Source of the DNA: a virus
IMG/VR virus record: IMGVR_UViG_3300043772_001664
Location: 1-24,260 of that record
DNA length: 24,260 nt
Reading direction: 5' to 3' (one strand)
A program made the translations under genes and the position numbers. The notes under the pieces were generated by a model. The model was not told where the DNA came from and did no database searches. It saw only the letters and a program-made list of their open reading frames with translations. Shown in pieces: positions 1-6,458 of this stretch (positions are counted from its first letter, which is position 1; each line of letters begins with the position of its first letter).

Positions 1-65
1 TTTTCATTTGTTTTCTTTGCATTCTTGAAGATTACTCCAGAATTAAACTTGTTTTTAGTTTCCAT
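1..65 (-). CDS. Partial small phage protein, N-terminus only
   Basis: An ATG at 63-65 opens a frame that runs off the left edge, giving about 21 residues that begin METKNKFNSG and continue VIFKNAKKTNE. The start overlaps the stop of the HTH gene by 11 nt, in the same ATGGAAA..TAA arrangement as two other junctions in this operon. The GVIFKN..K pattern resembles the start of a short conserved protein common in Bacteroidetes phage early regions, whose function I do not know. The rest of the gene is outside the window. Confidence 0.55.
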   Translation of the reverse strand, partial: METKNKFNSGVIFKNAKKTNE

Positions 66-300
66 TTTTCTTTTGTTTTTTATTGGTTATTGTAAATTCT
101 TTGAATCGTGTATTAGATTTAGAGTTGATGCACCATTGCTCATTAATGGTATAACCTTTTTCTCTTATCTTAGCCAATACTTTGTGTAGGTTAAGTGTGC
201 CACAGGCACATTCTTTTTTTGTGATAGCATAGGCATTTGAGCCTGTTATCACTTGCCCACCTAATAGAGCATCGAGGATTGCTTGTTCTTGTGTTTTCAT
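55..300 (-). CDS. Small helix-turn-helix protein (HTH_39-like)
   Basis: The product has 81 residues. Residues 1-50 fit a winged-helix pattern: MKTQEQAILDALLGG, then a region of small and polar residues, then LHKVLAKIREKGYTI, which matches the last helix and wing of the phage HTH_39 type ('..ri.dLr..Gy.I'). Two cysteines (CAC near residue 32) fall where the recognition region would be. The Lys/Asn-rich tail is probably disordered. It is likely a small DNA-binding regulator of the early operon. The start is the only good ATG and lies 16 nt after the stop of the preceding gene. Its 3' end overlaps the next gene by 11 nt. The fold is inferred by eye from pattern, not from a search. Confidence 0.7.
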   Translation of the reverse strand: MKTQEQAILDALLGGQVITGSNAYAITKKECACGTLNLHKVLAKIREKGYTINEQWCINSKSNTRFKEFTITNKKQKKNGN

Positions 301-316
301 ATTGCAAATTTAATAA

Positions 317-541
317 TTAATTTTTAACTGAATTATAATTTAAAAAATTATCTGTAATTGTTTCTAATTGATTTTGAAGTAGATAGTACTTTTCTGTTAA
401 ATTTTGGTCGTAACGTTCTGCTCTTTGTACTTCGCCTAATCTTTCTGCAGTATCATAAAGCTCACTTTCTATTCTTTGAATATCATTTAGGGATTGTAAA
501 CTTCTTTTTGTTAAGCCATCTTTATAAAATTTATTTTCCAT
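317..541 (-). CDS. Small coiled-coil hypothetical protein
   Basis: The product has 74 residues, is highly charged and is largely helical: residues 10-65 show heptad-like spacing (SLNDIQRIESELYDTAERLG). No family is recognised. An ATG at 580 would add 13 hydrophobic residues, but I chose the ATG at 541 because it overlaps the previous stop by 11 nt through the same TATGGAAAATAA junction used just upstream, and because the longer start would overlap by 50 nt. It is probably a small cytoplasmic early protein. Confidence 0.6.
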   Translation of the reverse strand: MENKFYKDGLTKRSLQSLNDIQRIESELYDTAERLGEVQRAERYDQNLTEKYYLLQNQLETITDNFLNYNSVKN

Positions 542-746
542 AATATTTATTATAATATTGTTCAGCTGATAAATCACCATTTGTATATTTGTCTATTATT
601 GCTTTTATTATTTGTTGTTTCTCCATTTCTTTGGCTTGTTTAATTAAGTCTTCCCAAATAGCCCATGACATATTAACGCTTACTTGATTGCTTAATCTCT
701 CTGCCTCTGAATTAATCCAATCTATTGCTGTTTGTTTATTTTCCAT
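531..746 (-). CDS. Conserved small phage protein (KEMEKQQI..AEQYYN type)
   Basis: The product has 71 residues. Its second half, QAKEMEKQQIIKAI followed by LSAEQYYNKYYG, is a pattern that recurs in short proteins of Bacteroidetes phages and prophages; their function is unknown to me. Two helices are predicted by eye and there is no membrane segment or signal peptide. The start overlaps the previous gene by 11 nt (ATGGAAAATAA) and its own stop sits inside the next start in the same way, so it is very likely translated by coupling in this operon. Confidence 0.65.
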   Translation of the reverse strand: MENKQTAIDWINSEAERLSNQVSVNMSWAIWEDLIKQAKEMEKQQIIKAIIDKYTNGDLSAEQYYNKYYGK

Positions 747-945
747 ACTTTTTAATTTTTAAGTTATAAAATTCATCTATTAAGTCGAGTAAATCGTCAT
801 GGCATTCACCCTCTTTAAAAGCCTTGCCAATGGTTACTAAGCTGAAGTATTTTTTCTTTGCCATTCCAAAACGTTTTATTTTTGTGTGGTCTCCATGAGT
901 GTAATACTCAGTCATTTTAAATTTAATTGTTTGTGGTATTTTCAT
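736..945 (-). CDS. Hypothetical basic protein
   Basis: The product has 69 residues and is rich in Lys, Tyr and His (TEYYTHGDHTKIKRFGMAKK), with an acidic helix near residues 45-62 (EGECHDDLLDLIDEFYN). No family is recognised. The basic N-terminal half could bind nucleic acid, but that is only an inference from charge. The ATG lies 3 nt after the stop of the preceding gene, and the stop overlaps the next ATG by 11 nt, so it sits firmly inside the operon. Confidence 0.6.
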   Translation of the reverse strand: MKIPQTIKFKMTEYYTHGDHTKIKRFGMAKKKYFSLVTIGKAFKEGECHDDLLDLIDEFYNLKIKKYGK

Positions 946-948
946 AAT

Positions 949-1302
949 TTATTTTCTAAAATTTATATTGTTTTCTATTAATATTTGTTCAACTATTTTC
1001 CATGATTTTATTCCAACATGCCTTAATTGCAAAAATTTTTTTTTGCTTATTTCATCCGCATATTTGAATAAATAACCATTTTTAACGTATTCATTTCCAT
1101 CCCATTTTTCAGGAATATACAATAAAGCATCAACTATTTTATTGCTTAATTTTTCATTATTTACAAAATCTTCAATTGGAATACGATGTAAATTTTTATG
1201 TACATCTTCTTTTTCTTTTGCTATTTTTTCTTTTAAAAAGTAGCTTTTTAATTCCTCTTTTTCATCATCTGATAATGACTGAATAAATAAATAAACGTTC
1301 AT
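949..1302 (-). CDS. Protein with RNA polymerase alpha-CTD-like domain
   Basis: The product has 117 residues. Residues 1-45 form a charged helix (SDDEKEELKSYFLKEKIAKE). Residues 52-115 resemble the C-terminal domain of bacterial RNA polymerase alpha: LSNKIVDALL at the first helix, then KKKFLQLRHVGIKSWKIVEQIL near the end, matching the family pattern 'LlkiRNlGkkSl.EI...L'. The Gly, Lys and Ser of that helix-hairpin-helix turn are kept (G97, K99, S100). In the host subunit this domain contacts promoter DNA and activators, so a free phage copy could act in transcription takeover or as a regulator; that role is inference. It starts with an ATGA overlap on the preceding stop. The fold match is visual and moderate. 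Confidence 0.6.
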   Translation of the reverse strand: MNVYLFIQSLSDDEKEELKSYFLKEKIAKEKEDVHKNLHRIPIEDFVNNEKLSNKIVDALLYIPEKWDGNEYVKNGYLFKYADEISKKKFLQLRHVGIKSWKIVEQILIENNINFRK

Positions 1303-1610
1303 ATTATTATTTGGTTTTTAATATCTATTGACTTAAACATTTTAATGAGTTCCTGACTTAATTGTAAGTTCCAATCAAATTCAAGCTGGTTATTTCCTAT
1401 GTAGATTTTATGCTTACCAACTACCTGACCTTTTTTATAGAAGTCAAAACAAAAATGTGTTTCTGTATCCGTTATAAACATTTCCATAGTTGTATTGTCT
1501 AAGCTAACATTACTTATATTTATTCTGTTATAGTGAACTAAGTTAGCATCTATAAACCCATACCAATACTCTAAATTGTTGTTGAGTTCTATTTGATTTT
1601 CGTTATTCAT
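1299..1610 (-). CDS. Hypothetical protein
   Basis: The product has 103 residues, is acidic and looks beta-rich, with alternating hydrophobic strands (INISNVSLDNTTMEMFITD; VGKHKIYIGNNQLEFDWN). It has no signal peptide, membrane segment or recognised family. It overlaps the preceding gene by 8 nt (ATGAATAA) and the following gene by 4 nt (ATGA). It is the second gene after the promoter at 1874-1903, so it should be well expressed together with the rest of the small-gene operon. Confidence 0.6.
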   Translation of the reverse strand: MNNENQIELNNNLEYWYGFIDANLVHYNRINISNVSLDNTTMEMFITDTETHFCFDFYKKGQVVGKHKIYIGNNQLEFDWNLQLSQELIKMFKSIDIKNQIII

Positions 1611-1848
1611 AAATCTGTTTTTTAATTATGTTATAAACTTCGTTAAATTCTTTCTCTTCTATTTTCTCATAGCTGCACGGATATTGCATCATGTGTTGAG
1701 TAACTGTTATTGATTGCTCGTTTTCACCAAAAAATAAAACAGTTGTTCTACTTTCTTCAACCATGTAATAATGGTAGTGGTTTTTTGAGAAGTAAGGTAA
1801 TTGCACCTCAACTACTACTTTTTCTTTTCTTTCAATTGTGATTTTCAT
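1603..1848 (-). CDS. First gene of small-gene operon, hypothetical
   Basis: The product has 81 residues starting MKITIERKEKVVVEVQLP, with a beta-rich N-terminus and several aromatic and His residues (YFSKNHYHYYMVEE). A TTG at 1887 would give 13 more residues, but that codon lies upstream of the expected transcription start of the promoter at 1874-1903, so I chose the ATG at 1848. The leader is then about 20 nt long. A similar 'IT...ekv..v.lPyF.k' pattern occurs in small Bacteroidetes mobile-element proteins, but I cannot assign a function. Confidence 0.6.
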   Translation of the reverse strand: MKITIERKEKVVVEVQLPYFSKNHYHYYMVEESRTTVLFFGENEQSITVTQHMMQYPCSYEKIEEKEFNEVYNIIKKQIYE

Positions 1849-1873
1849 TGTGTTTGTGTTTTTAATTATAAAG

Positions 1874-1903
1874 CAAATATAAAGCAAATTATAATATAAA
1901 CAA
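1874..1903 (-). promoter_or_regulatory. Bacteroidetes-type promoter (-33/-7) for small-gene operon
   Basis: Read on the minus strand, TTG (1903-1901) is followed after exactly 19 bases by TATATTTG (1881-1874), an exact match to the Bacteroidetes consensus TTG-N19-TAnnTTTG. The expected transcript start is near 1868, about 20 nt before the ATG at 1848. It lies directly after a terminator, as expected for an independent operon. This is the best promoter match I found in the window. Confidence 0.8.
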
Positions 1904-1904
1904 C

Positions 1905-1937
1905 AAAAAAAAGCAACTATTTTTTATAATAATTGCT
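1905..1937 (-). terminator. Intrinsic terminator after the small membrane protein gene
   Basis: The minus-strand RNA can form a 10-bp stem from AGCAATTATT (1937-1928) and AATAGTTGCT (1921-1912), with one G-U pair and a 6-base loop, followed by a run of seven more U. The stem is AT-rich but fully paired. It ends the late transcript that carries the 1968-2174 gene, and the next promoter's TTG follows immediately. Confidence 0.7.
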
Positions 1938-1967
1938 AACTACTTGAAAATCAATAAGAAAATTTTA

Positions 1968-2174
1968 CTACTTATTATATCTTTTTTTAATCTTTTTCTT
2001 TTCAAAATGCCTAATTGCTGCTGCTATAATTAAAGAAATAACAGAACCTATAATTCCATTATCAACTCCATTAATGATTTGAGAGCCGCCAGTAGCTTCA
2101 TGTACTGCAACCGCTGTGTTTACTACTTCGCTAACTACTAACTGAAGTGTGTCATTTATTACTTGTATTAACAT
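1968..2174 (-). CDS. Small one-helix membrane protein, candidate holin
   Basis: The product has 68 residues: an amphipathic N-terminal part (residues 1-28), a linker, one strong membrane helix around residues 41-56 (IIGSVISLIIAAAIRH) and a very basic tail (EKKKIKKRY). It resembles small holin-type or accessory lysis proteins in size and charge, but no family is recognised. It lies between two terminators and I see no consensus promoter just upstream, so it is probably expressed by readthrough of the terminator at 2241-2264. The leader at 2175-2210 is a TAAA-repeat A/T tract. The membrane location is well supported; the lysis role is inference from position. Confidence 0.55.
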   Translation of the reverse strand: MLIQVINDTLQLVVSEVVNTAVAVHEATGGSQIINGVDNGIIGSVISLIIAAAIRHFEKKKIKKRYNK

Positions 2175-2235
2175 ATTTATTTATTTATTTTATTTTATTA
2201 TATTTGCTCTTCGTTCTTTGTGTTTTTTCATAAAA

Positions 2236-2264
2236 AACTTAAAAGCACCCCGTAAGGTGCTTTT
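2236..2264 (-). terminator. Strong intrinsic terminator after the lysis gene
   Basis: Perfect inverted repeat: aaaagcacc (2241-2249), a six-base loop, ggtgctttt (2256-2264). On the minus strand it starts 6 nt past the stop of the DUF5675-like gene and is followed by TTTTAAGTTTTTT. The stem has nine base pairs with a GC-rich core, clearly unusual in this AT-rich DNA. It would end or weaken the long late transcript before the small membrane protein gene. Confidence 0.85.
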
Positions 2265-2269
2265 CTGCT

Positions 2270-2695
2270 TTATACTATTTCTATTGTGTGAACTTCTTGA
2301 TAATGTAAAAGTAATCGGTTTACTAAATCAGTTTCAGCTTTAGTACTTTCAAAGATTGAGTTATCGGCTTTTTTATAGCCCACAAGAATACATCCGAGTG
2401 AATGGTTAGCGTTATTGCCTCTGTGCAATAAAACACCGTCAAAGCCTTTAATATCAAGAATACGAGGTAACATCCTTTTAAACTTAGGACTTTGATTAAC
2501 TGTTAATTTATAGAAGCCTGAAGGTATTGCAGTCAAACCGAAAATCTTTTTAGCTTGAATAAATAGTAAAGAATCACTTTGCTTTAATCCTCTATCCTTA
2601 TCTTCTAAGGTATAACAAAAGAAAACATCATTGATAAATAAACTACCAATGGTACAAACATCGTTTTTAGTTTCCCTAACTACTTTTAGTTTCAT
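2270..2695 (-). CDS. DUF5675-like protein, candidate lysis enzyme
   Basis: The product has 141 residues, a usual length for DUF5675 proteins of Bacteroidetes phages. Visible landmarks are CYTLEDKDRG (residues 27-36), an AIPSGFYKLT strand (57-65) and the motif GVLLHRGNNANHSLGCILVG (87-106), with H91, H98 and C102. The H..GN...S.GC pattern recalls the catalytic motif of YkuD-type L,D-transpeptidases, so peptidoglycan remodelling or cleavage is plausible but not established for this family. No signal peptide is seen; export would need a holin. The gene sits between two small membrane-protein genes and just before a strong terminator, the usual place for lysis genes. The start overlaps the preceding stop by 20 nt. 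Confidence 0.7.
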   Translation of the reverse strand: MKLKVVRETKNDVCTIGSLFINDVFFCYTLEDKDRGLKQSDSLLFIQAKKIFGLTAIPSGFYKLTVNQSPKFKRMLPRILDIKGFDGVLLHRGNNANHSLGCILVGYKKADNSIFESTKAETDLVNRLLLHYQEVHTIEIV

Positions 2696-2879
2696 CTTCT
2701 ATTTTCTTAGGTAATATAGCTTCGTTTGGTTTACTATACAATTGTTCAAGTCTTTCACGTTCTAAACAATTATACAACTTAGCTTCTAAATGTTCTACTC
2801 TCGTATGAGTATGCCATAGCCACAATACAAGTACCGCAGTTGCGCCATGTTTCTTTATTAATTCTAATGCCTCTTTCAT
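2676..2879 (-). CDS. Small N-terminal-anchored membrane protein, lysis region
   Basis: The product has 67 residues with one hydrophobic helix (residues 13-23, GATAVLVLWLW), then a His/Arg-rich turn and a charged helix (VEHLEAKLYNCLERERLEQL) with a Lys/Glu-rich tail. This one-helix-plus-coil layout is common beside phage lysis genes and suggests a holin or holin accessory, but no named family is recognised. It starts with an ATGA overlap on the previous gene and overlaps the DUF5675-like gene by 20 nt, so the two are translated together. Confidence 0.6.
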   Translation of the reverse strand: MKEALELIKKHGATAVLVLWLWHTHTRVEHLEAKLYNCLERERLEQLYSKPNEAILPKKIEDETKSS

Positions 2880-3100
2880 GGTATTGGTGGTGTTGGTGGT
2901 GCTACATAAGGGCTTAAAGGAATCTGCAACAAAGATGCGTATTCCGTTTGTGCAATATCTTGTTCATCCTGCTCACTTAAAAATAAAAAGTAAATTCCGT
3001 TAATGTCTTGAACAAAATTAAAAAAAGTATCATGGTCAATGAATACTCCTTGTAATTGTTCTGCTTGTTCTGTTGTTACTATTCTACCGTAATATTCCAT
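2876..3100 (-). CDS. Small protein with proline-rich tail, fibre-region accessory
   Basis: The product has 74 residues, is acidic, starts MEYYGRIVTTEQAEQLQGV and ends in a proline-rich tail (YVAPPTPPIP). Short proteins of this kind often follow tail-fibre genes, where they act as fibre accessory or assembly proteins, but nothing here proves that. It begins 2 nt after the stop of the 272-residue fibre-type protein and shares an ATGA with the next gene. Confidence 0.6.
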   Translation of the reverse strand: MEYYGRIVTTEQAEQLQGVFIDHDTFFNFVQDINGIYFLFLSEQDEQDIAQTEYASLLQIPLSPYVAPPTPPIP

Positions 3101-3102
3101 AA

Positions 3103-3921
3103 TTATACGTTTATTCCAAAATGTGTCATTAATGTGTTTACTCTTGTATAAAAGTTACTCGCTTCTGTATCTGTTAAGCCGTTATCTCCGATTGATATAA
3201 ATGAAAATATTTTAGTTGAATACTGACTTGGCGTACCCTGTTCATTTCTACAACATATATATATTGGTCTATTAAAATTATTAGTGCCACTACTTGTATC
3301 AGTAGCTTTTAAAGTGCCATTTTTATAAGATTTTTGATTTGTGCTTGTAGTTCTTGTATTAATATAAAATCCTTTCGAATTTGTATTTGCATAAGTATTA
3401 AAATTAGCAGAAATAAAATTTCCATTGTAATGAACATTAGATACTCTTGATTCAATGTCAAAAGCTCTACCTGGAGAACCTTGATAAGCACCAATATCTA
3501 CTTTTGCTTCATTCACGTCTGTTTGAATATATATTGATAAATGATTGGAATTCTGTATGTTATTTGTTGAATAATATGAATTGGCATAACCCGTAGTACC
3601 ATTAGAATTAAACCCATTACTTACGTGTGACATTCCAGTCGCAAATTTTAATCTAAAAGCAGCATCTGTATCTAATGGATTAACTAGATTCCATTTATTT
3701 GAACTATCTGAACTCCACAATGGTAAATACATAGCCTTAATTTTAGTATAAATTGCATCGCTTTTAAGCCCTAAATAAAAGTCATTAATAGCGTTTTTAT
3801 CTGCTGCACTTGTTATTGCTGTATTAGCAGTAAAGTATGCTAAAGCATCAGCATCGTAAGTAGGTGCGCCACCTCCAGCTTTTACATTTGCTTTAAATAG
3901 ATTTTTGCCTATTCCTATCAT
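3103..3921 (-). CDS. Tail-fibre or receptor-binding-type protein
   Basis: The product has 272 residues. The N-terminal third carries a pattern recognisable from Bacteroidetes phage proteins: YDADALAYFTANTAIT, then KNAINDFYLGLK, IYTKIKAMY, and WNLVNPLDTDAAFRLKF (residues about 77-93). The remainder is rich in Asn, Ser, Thr and Tyr with alternating strands, as in a concanavalin/LamG-like beta-sandwich (residues ~95-245), and ends LTDTEASNFYTRVNTLM. Such proteins sit near tail fibres and are thought to bind surface glycans; binding specificity cannot be read here. It begins with an ATGA overlap on the previous gene. Confidence 0.65.
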   Translation of the reverse strand: MIGIGKNLFKANVKAGGGAPTYDADALAYFTANTAITSAADKNAINDFYLGLKSDAIYTKIKAMYLPLWSSDSSNKWNLVNPLDTDAAFRLKFATGMSHVSNGFNSNGTTGYANSYYSTNNIQNSNHLSIYIQTDVNEAKVDIGAYQGSPGRAFDIESRVSNVHYNGNFISANFNTYANTNSKGFYINTRTTSTNQKSYKNGTLKATDTSSGTNNFNRPIYICCRNEQGTPSQYSTKIFSFISIGDNGLTDTEASNFYTRVNTLMTHFGINV

Positions 3922-4196
3922 ATATTTTTTTCTTGGTAAGCAATAATACTTCCACTTGTTAAAGTAATTGCTGTTATGTATTCAAAATAAGGCACGTAAA
4001 ACCAGTCTCCTGCTTTTAATGTTTTTCCACTTATTCCAAATATGGTAACATAATTTTTACCACCACCAGTTGCAACACTTACAACTGTATCCTCACGAAC
4101 ATAAAAAGCACATATTTGTTCACCTGTTCTTGCTGCTGTATCTGCTATTAGTTCCGAACCACCCGAAACTCCTGCTCTATTTGAAAATGTTATCAT
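3918..4196 (-). CDS. Small beta-rich virion-type protein
   Basis: The product has 92 residues. After a flexible start (ITFSNRAGVSGGSELIAD) it has short strands: QICAFYVREDTVVSVATGGG, VTIFGISGKTLKAGDWFYVP, ITAITLTSGSIIAYQ. The closing 'F..I.L.SGS+IAY' pattern recurs in small proteins near fibre and head-fibre genes of Bacteroidetes phages. A trimeric beta structure or decoration role is plausible but unproven. It ends in an ATGA overlap with the 272-residue protein. Confidence 0.6.
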   Translation of the reverse strand: MITFSNRAGVSGGSELIADTAARTGEQICAFYVREDTVVSVATGGGKNYVTIFGISGKTLKAGDWFYVPYFEYITAITLTSGSIIAYQEKNI

Positions 4197-4219
4197 GTTT
4201 TTTATTTTTTAAAGTACCA

Positions 4220-4369
4220 TTATTTTATTTCTTTGTAACCATAACGAATGATTAATTCAGAGTCATTTAGTGAATAACCATAGAACTCTACTGTATCAAT
4301 AACACCATTTATGAAATAGTAAATATTGTATTTACCATTTTCTAGTTTTATTTTGTATTCAAATTTCAT
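4220..4369 (-). CDS. 49-residue small protein coupled to the tail-fibre gene
   Basis: A short frame starting MKFEYKIKLENGKYNIYYF and ending IIRYGYKEIK exactly fills the gap between the tail-fibre gene and the 92-residue gene. Its ATG overlaps the fibre stop as ATGA (4366-4369), the coupling used throughout this operon. The sequence is Tyr/Ile/Lys-rich and beta-like. No family is recognised. Its size means automated callers may miss it. A role as fibre accessory is only suggested by position. Confidence 0.6.
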   Translation of the reverse strand: MKFEYKIKLENGKYNIYYFINGVIDTVEFYGYSLNDSELIIRYGYKEIK

Positions 4370-6126
4370 ATAATGCTTAAATTAAATGTTCCCCATGTTA
4401 CTGTTGGATTAGTTACCCATGCTGGTGTTATTAACCTTAATACTATATAGCTATTTGCAGGTATTGCATAATTTAATCCTGTAATATAGTATTTATTTGT
4501 TTTACCAGCATTATTCCATTTTACAGTATTACTAATTGAATTAGTTGATTGCAAAACATCTGAACTATTATAAACTAATAAATCTATTTGAGAATTTTCA
4601 GATGAACCGATAGTGCTATTTACCCATATTTCAAATGAACATGCAATTACTGTAACAGCCGAACTAATTGGAATATATCTTGATATAAATCCCGTAGAAG
4701 GTAATGAAGTATTAGCAAAGTAGTATGTTGTCGAATCTGCTGGATTTAAAGTGTTTTGCGCAGATCCAAAATATAAAGGTAAAATAGATGCTTTTGCATT
4801 TAATGCTGTTTGTAAATCAGTTTGATTTGTTATCGTTCCTGTTATTGCACCCCAAACACCACTATTTGCTGCGACCTCAATATAAACACTACCAGACCAT
4901 CTATAAACTTTATTTGTATCTAATGCCAAATATATTTTTCCATTTTGACCAGTCGCAGGAAATAAAGCTAAATTTGCATATTCAAGAATATCACTAACAT
5001 AACTTGGTAAATAAGCAGCGTCTATTTTTGAATCACTTGCTAATGGTGCGTACCCGTTTGCCACCCCTTTATTTGCTAAGTTTTCAGCTGTATAACCTAA
5101 TGCAGTATTAACTGTTTTATTTTTCCAAAGTTGAGTTGAACTTTCGTAAGTTAATATTTGATTATTAGATGGACTTGAAATAAATACATTGTGTAATTCA
5201 TCAAGTTCCCAACCGTTCATTATCTTAACGTATATCTTACCATTGTTTTGGTGTGAGTACTCAACGTAACCAATAACAACAATATGTCCCGTACTTCCAT
5301 CAGGCTTTATGTTAGTTATATTACCTGCTGTAGTTGGACTTAAGTATAGAACATCACCATCTGCCCATGTTTCACCTTGTAAAGAACCAGTTGTATTTAT
5401 GTTTTCAATTGTTCCAACTGTAATAACAAACCCTTCTTGATTGTTATTAATGTTTTCAGCTACAATTCCAATTGTATCTGCGCTGTTATTATCATTGTTA
5501 GCTTGTGCAAAATTAACAGCTAATCTTTGCCCTTGTGCGCTTCGTACTTTTACAGCTTGGTAATTAGCTTTTAATAAATTTTGAGTTGTTTTATTTACAA
5601 CCCTTGCGTATAAATCTTGTGCTAATTTAGCATTGATGTTACCGCCCTTTAAACCTATTTCACCAGTTCCTAATGTATCATTCCAAACTACTTTACCAAC
5701 TGCATTTGTATTTGTTGCAGTTGTATCTAATTGTAAATAATCGCTTGTTATCCCTGCTGTATTAATTGCGTTTGTAGTTGTTGCCCCTAAATCAGTAACG
5801 CTTTGTAAATCTTGACTTCCACCAGCACCACCACCAACGTAAGATAAAACACTCCATAAATTAGTGCCATTACCTATTTTAAGCTTATATGTTGCGTTTG
5901 CTGTATCTTCTATACCTAACTGTCCTTTTAATAAAATAGTTGTTGTATCGGCATTCCATTGAGCTGTAGTCTTTGTTAAATGCTGAATGCTCCAATCTAC
6001 TAAACCATTATCTACATTGCCCGTTTGAGTTCCTAAATCCTTAATTCCAAAGATATTTAAAACCACATCCGCAAATGATTTTAACTTCAATACTCCGTTT
6101 AATATTTTTAATTTATAAGGTGTCAT
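4366..6126 (-). CDS. Tail fibre protein
   Basis: The product has 586 residues, rich in Thr, Asn, Gly and Ala. The N-terminus (1-120) would attach to the virion; the QDLQSVTDLGATTTNAI segment (~107-123) is a short repeat unit common in Bacteroidetes phage fibres. The middle (~140-310) follows a known fibre pattern: VVWNDTLGTGEIGLKGGN, QGQRLAVNFAQANNDNN, TTGSLQGETWADGDVLYLSP and GWELDELHNVFI. Then come YAPLASDSKIDAAYLPSYV and GKIYLALDTNKVYRWSG (~395-415), and a C-terminal beta domain that probably binds the receptor. It follows a BppU-like gene with an ATGA overlap and is followed by a 49-residue gene, again by ATGA. Confidence 0.75.
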   Translation of the reverse strand: MTPYKLKILNGVLKLKSFADVVLNIFGIKDLGTQTGNVDNGLVDWSIQHLTKTTAQWNADTTTILLKGQLGIEDTANATYKLKIGNGTNLWSVLSYVGGGAGGSQDLQSVTDLGATTTNAINTAGITSDYLQLDTTATNTNAVGKVVWNDTLGTGEIGLKGGNINAKLAQDLYARVVNKTTQNLLKANYQAVKVRSAQGQRLAVNFAQANNDNNSADTIGIVAENINNNQEGFVITVGTIENINTTGSLQGETWADGDVLYLSPTTAGNITNIKPDGSTGHIVVIGYVEYSHQNNGKIYVKIMNGWELDELHNVFISSPSNNQILTYESSTQLWKNKTVNTALGYTAENLANKGVANGYAPLASDSKIDAAYLPSYVSDILEYANLALFPATGQNGKIYLALDTNKVYRWSGSVYIEVAANSGVWGAITGTITNQTDLQTALNAKASILPLYFGSAQNTLNPADSTTYYFANTSLPSTGFISRYIPISSAVTVIACSFEIWVNSTIGSSENSQIDLLVYNSSDVLQSTNSISNTVKWNNAGKTNKYYITGLNYAIPANSYIVLRLITPAWVTNPTVTWGTFNLSII

Positions 6127-6458
6127 GAAGTTCTTATTGTAACGTGATTTTCAAAAATAATTTTATCAGTAATAACAGAATAAATAATATTATTTGTGTC
6201 CTTTACTTTTACATCATATAAAAAAGAACCAACTAAACTAACATTTGCTGAAGTCATAGTAAATTCTGTAATACCTTCCAATGCTGTAACATGTGAGCTT
6301 GTACTCAAACTGATTATAGCTTGTGCGTCTGTATCTTCATACCTTTTTTTTACAGTAAAAAAGCAAGTACATCCTGTTAAATTGAATGCAGTGCCATCTT
6401 CAGAAAGTATCTGAATTTTTACTGGATAAGTATCACCAACAATCCTTCGGATAACCAC
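6123..6458 (-). CDS. BppU N-terminal-like baseplate or fibre-adaptor protein
   Basis: The product has 111 residues of beta-rich sequence with the pattern of the N-terminal domain of baseplate upper proteins: GDTYPVKIQILSEDGTAFNL (residues 8-27), then LTGCTCFFTVKK, and later ITEFTMTSANVSLVGSFLYD (residues 63-82). In lactococcal phages this domain attaches the receptor-binding tripod to the baseplate; here it directly precedes the fibre gene, so an adaptor role fits. The start is a GTG at 6458 preceded at a normal distance by a G-rich GGAAGGGGG, one of the few Shine-Dalgarno-like sites in the window. It overlaps the connector gene by 26 nt. Confidence 0.6.
   Translation of the reverse strand: MVIRRIVGDTYPVKIQILSEDGTAFNLTGCTCFFTVKKRYEDTDAQAIISLSTSSHVTALEGITEFTMTSANVSLVGSFLYDVKVKDTNNIIYSVITDKIIFENHVTIRTS

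Noticed and set aside
542-580. ATG start at 580 for the 74-residue protein
   Set aside because: It would overlap the previous gene by 50 nt, while the ATG at 541 uses the repeated 11-nt junction.
2175-2235. Promoter for the 1968-2174 membrane protein gene
   Set aside because: The A/T and TAAA-repeat leader has no TAnnTTTG box with a TTG partner.
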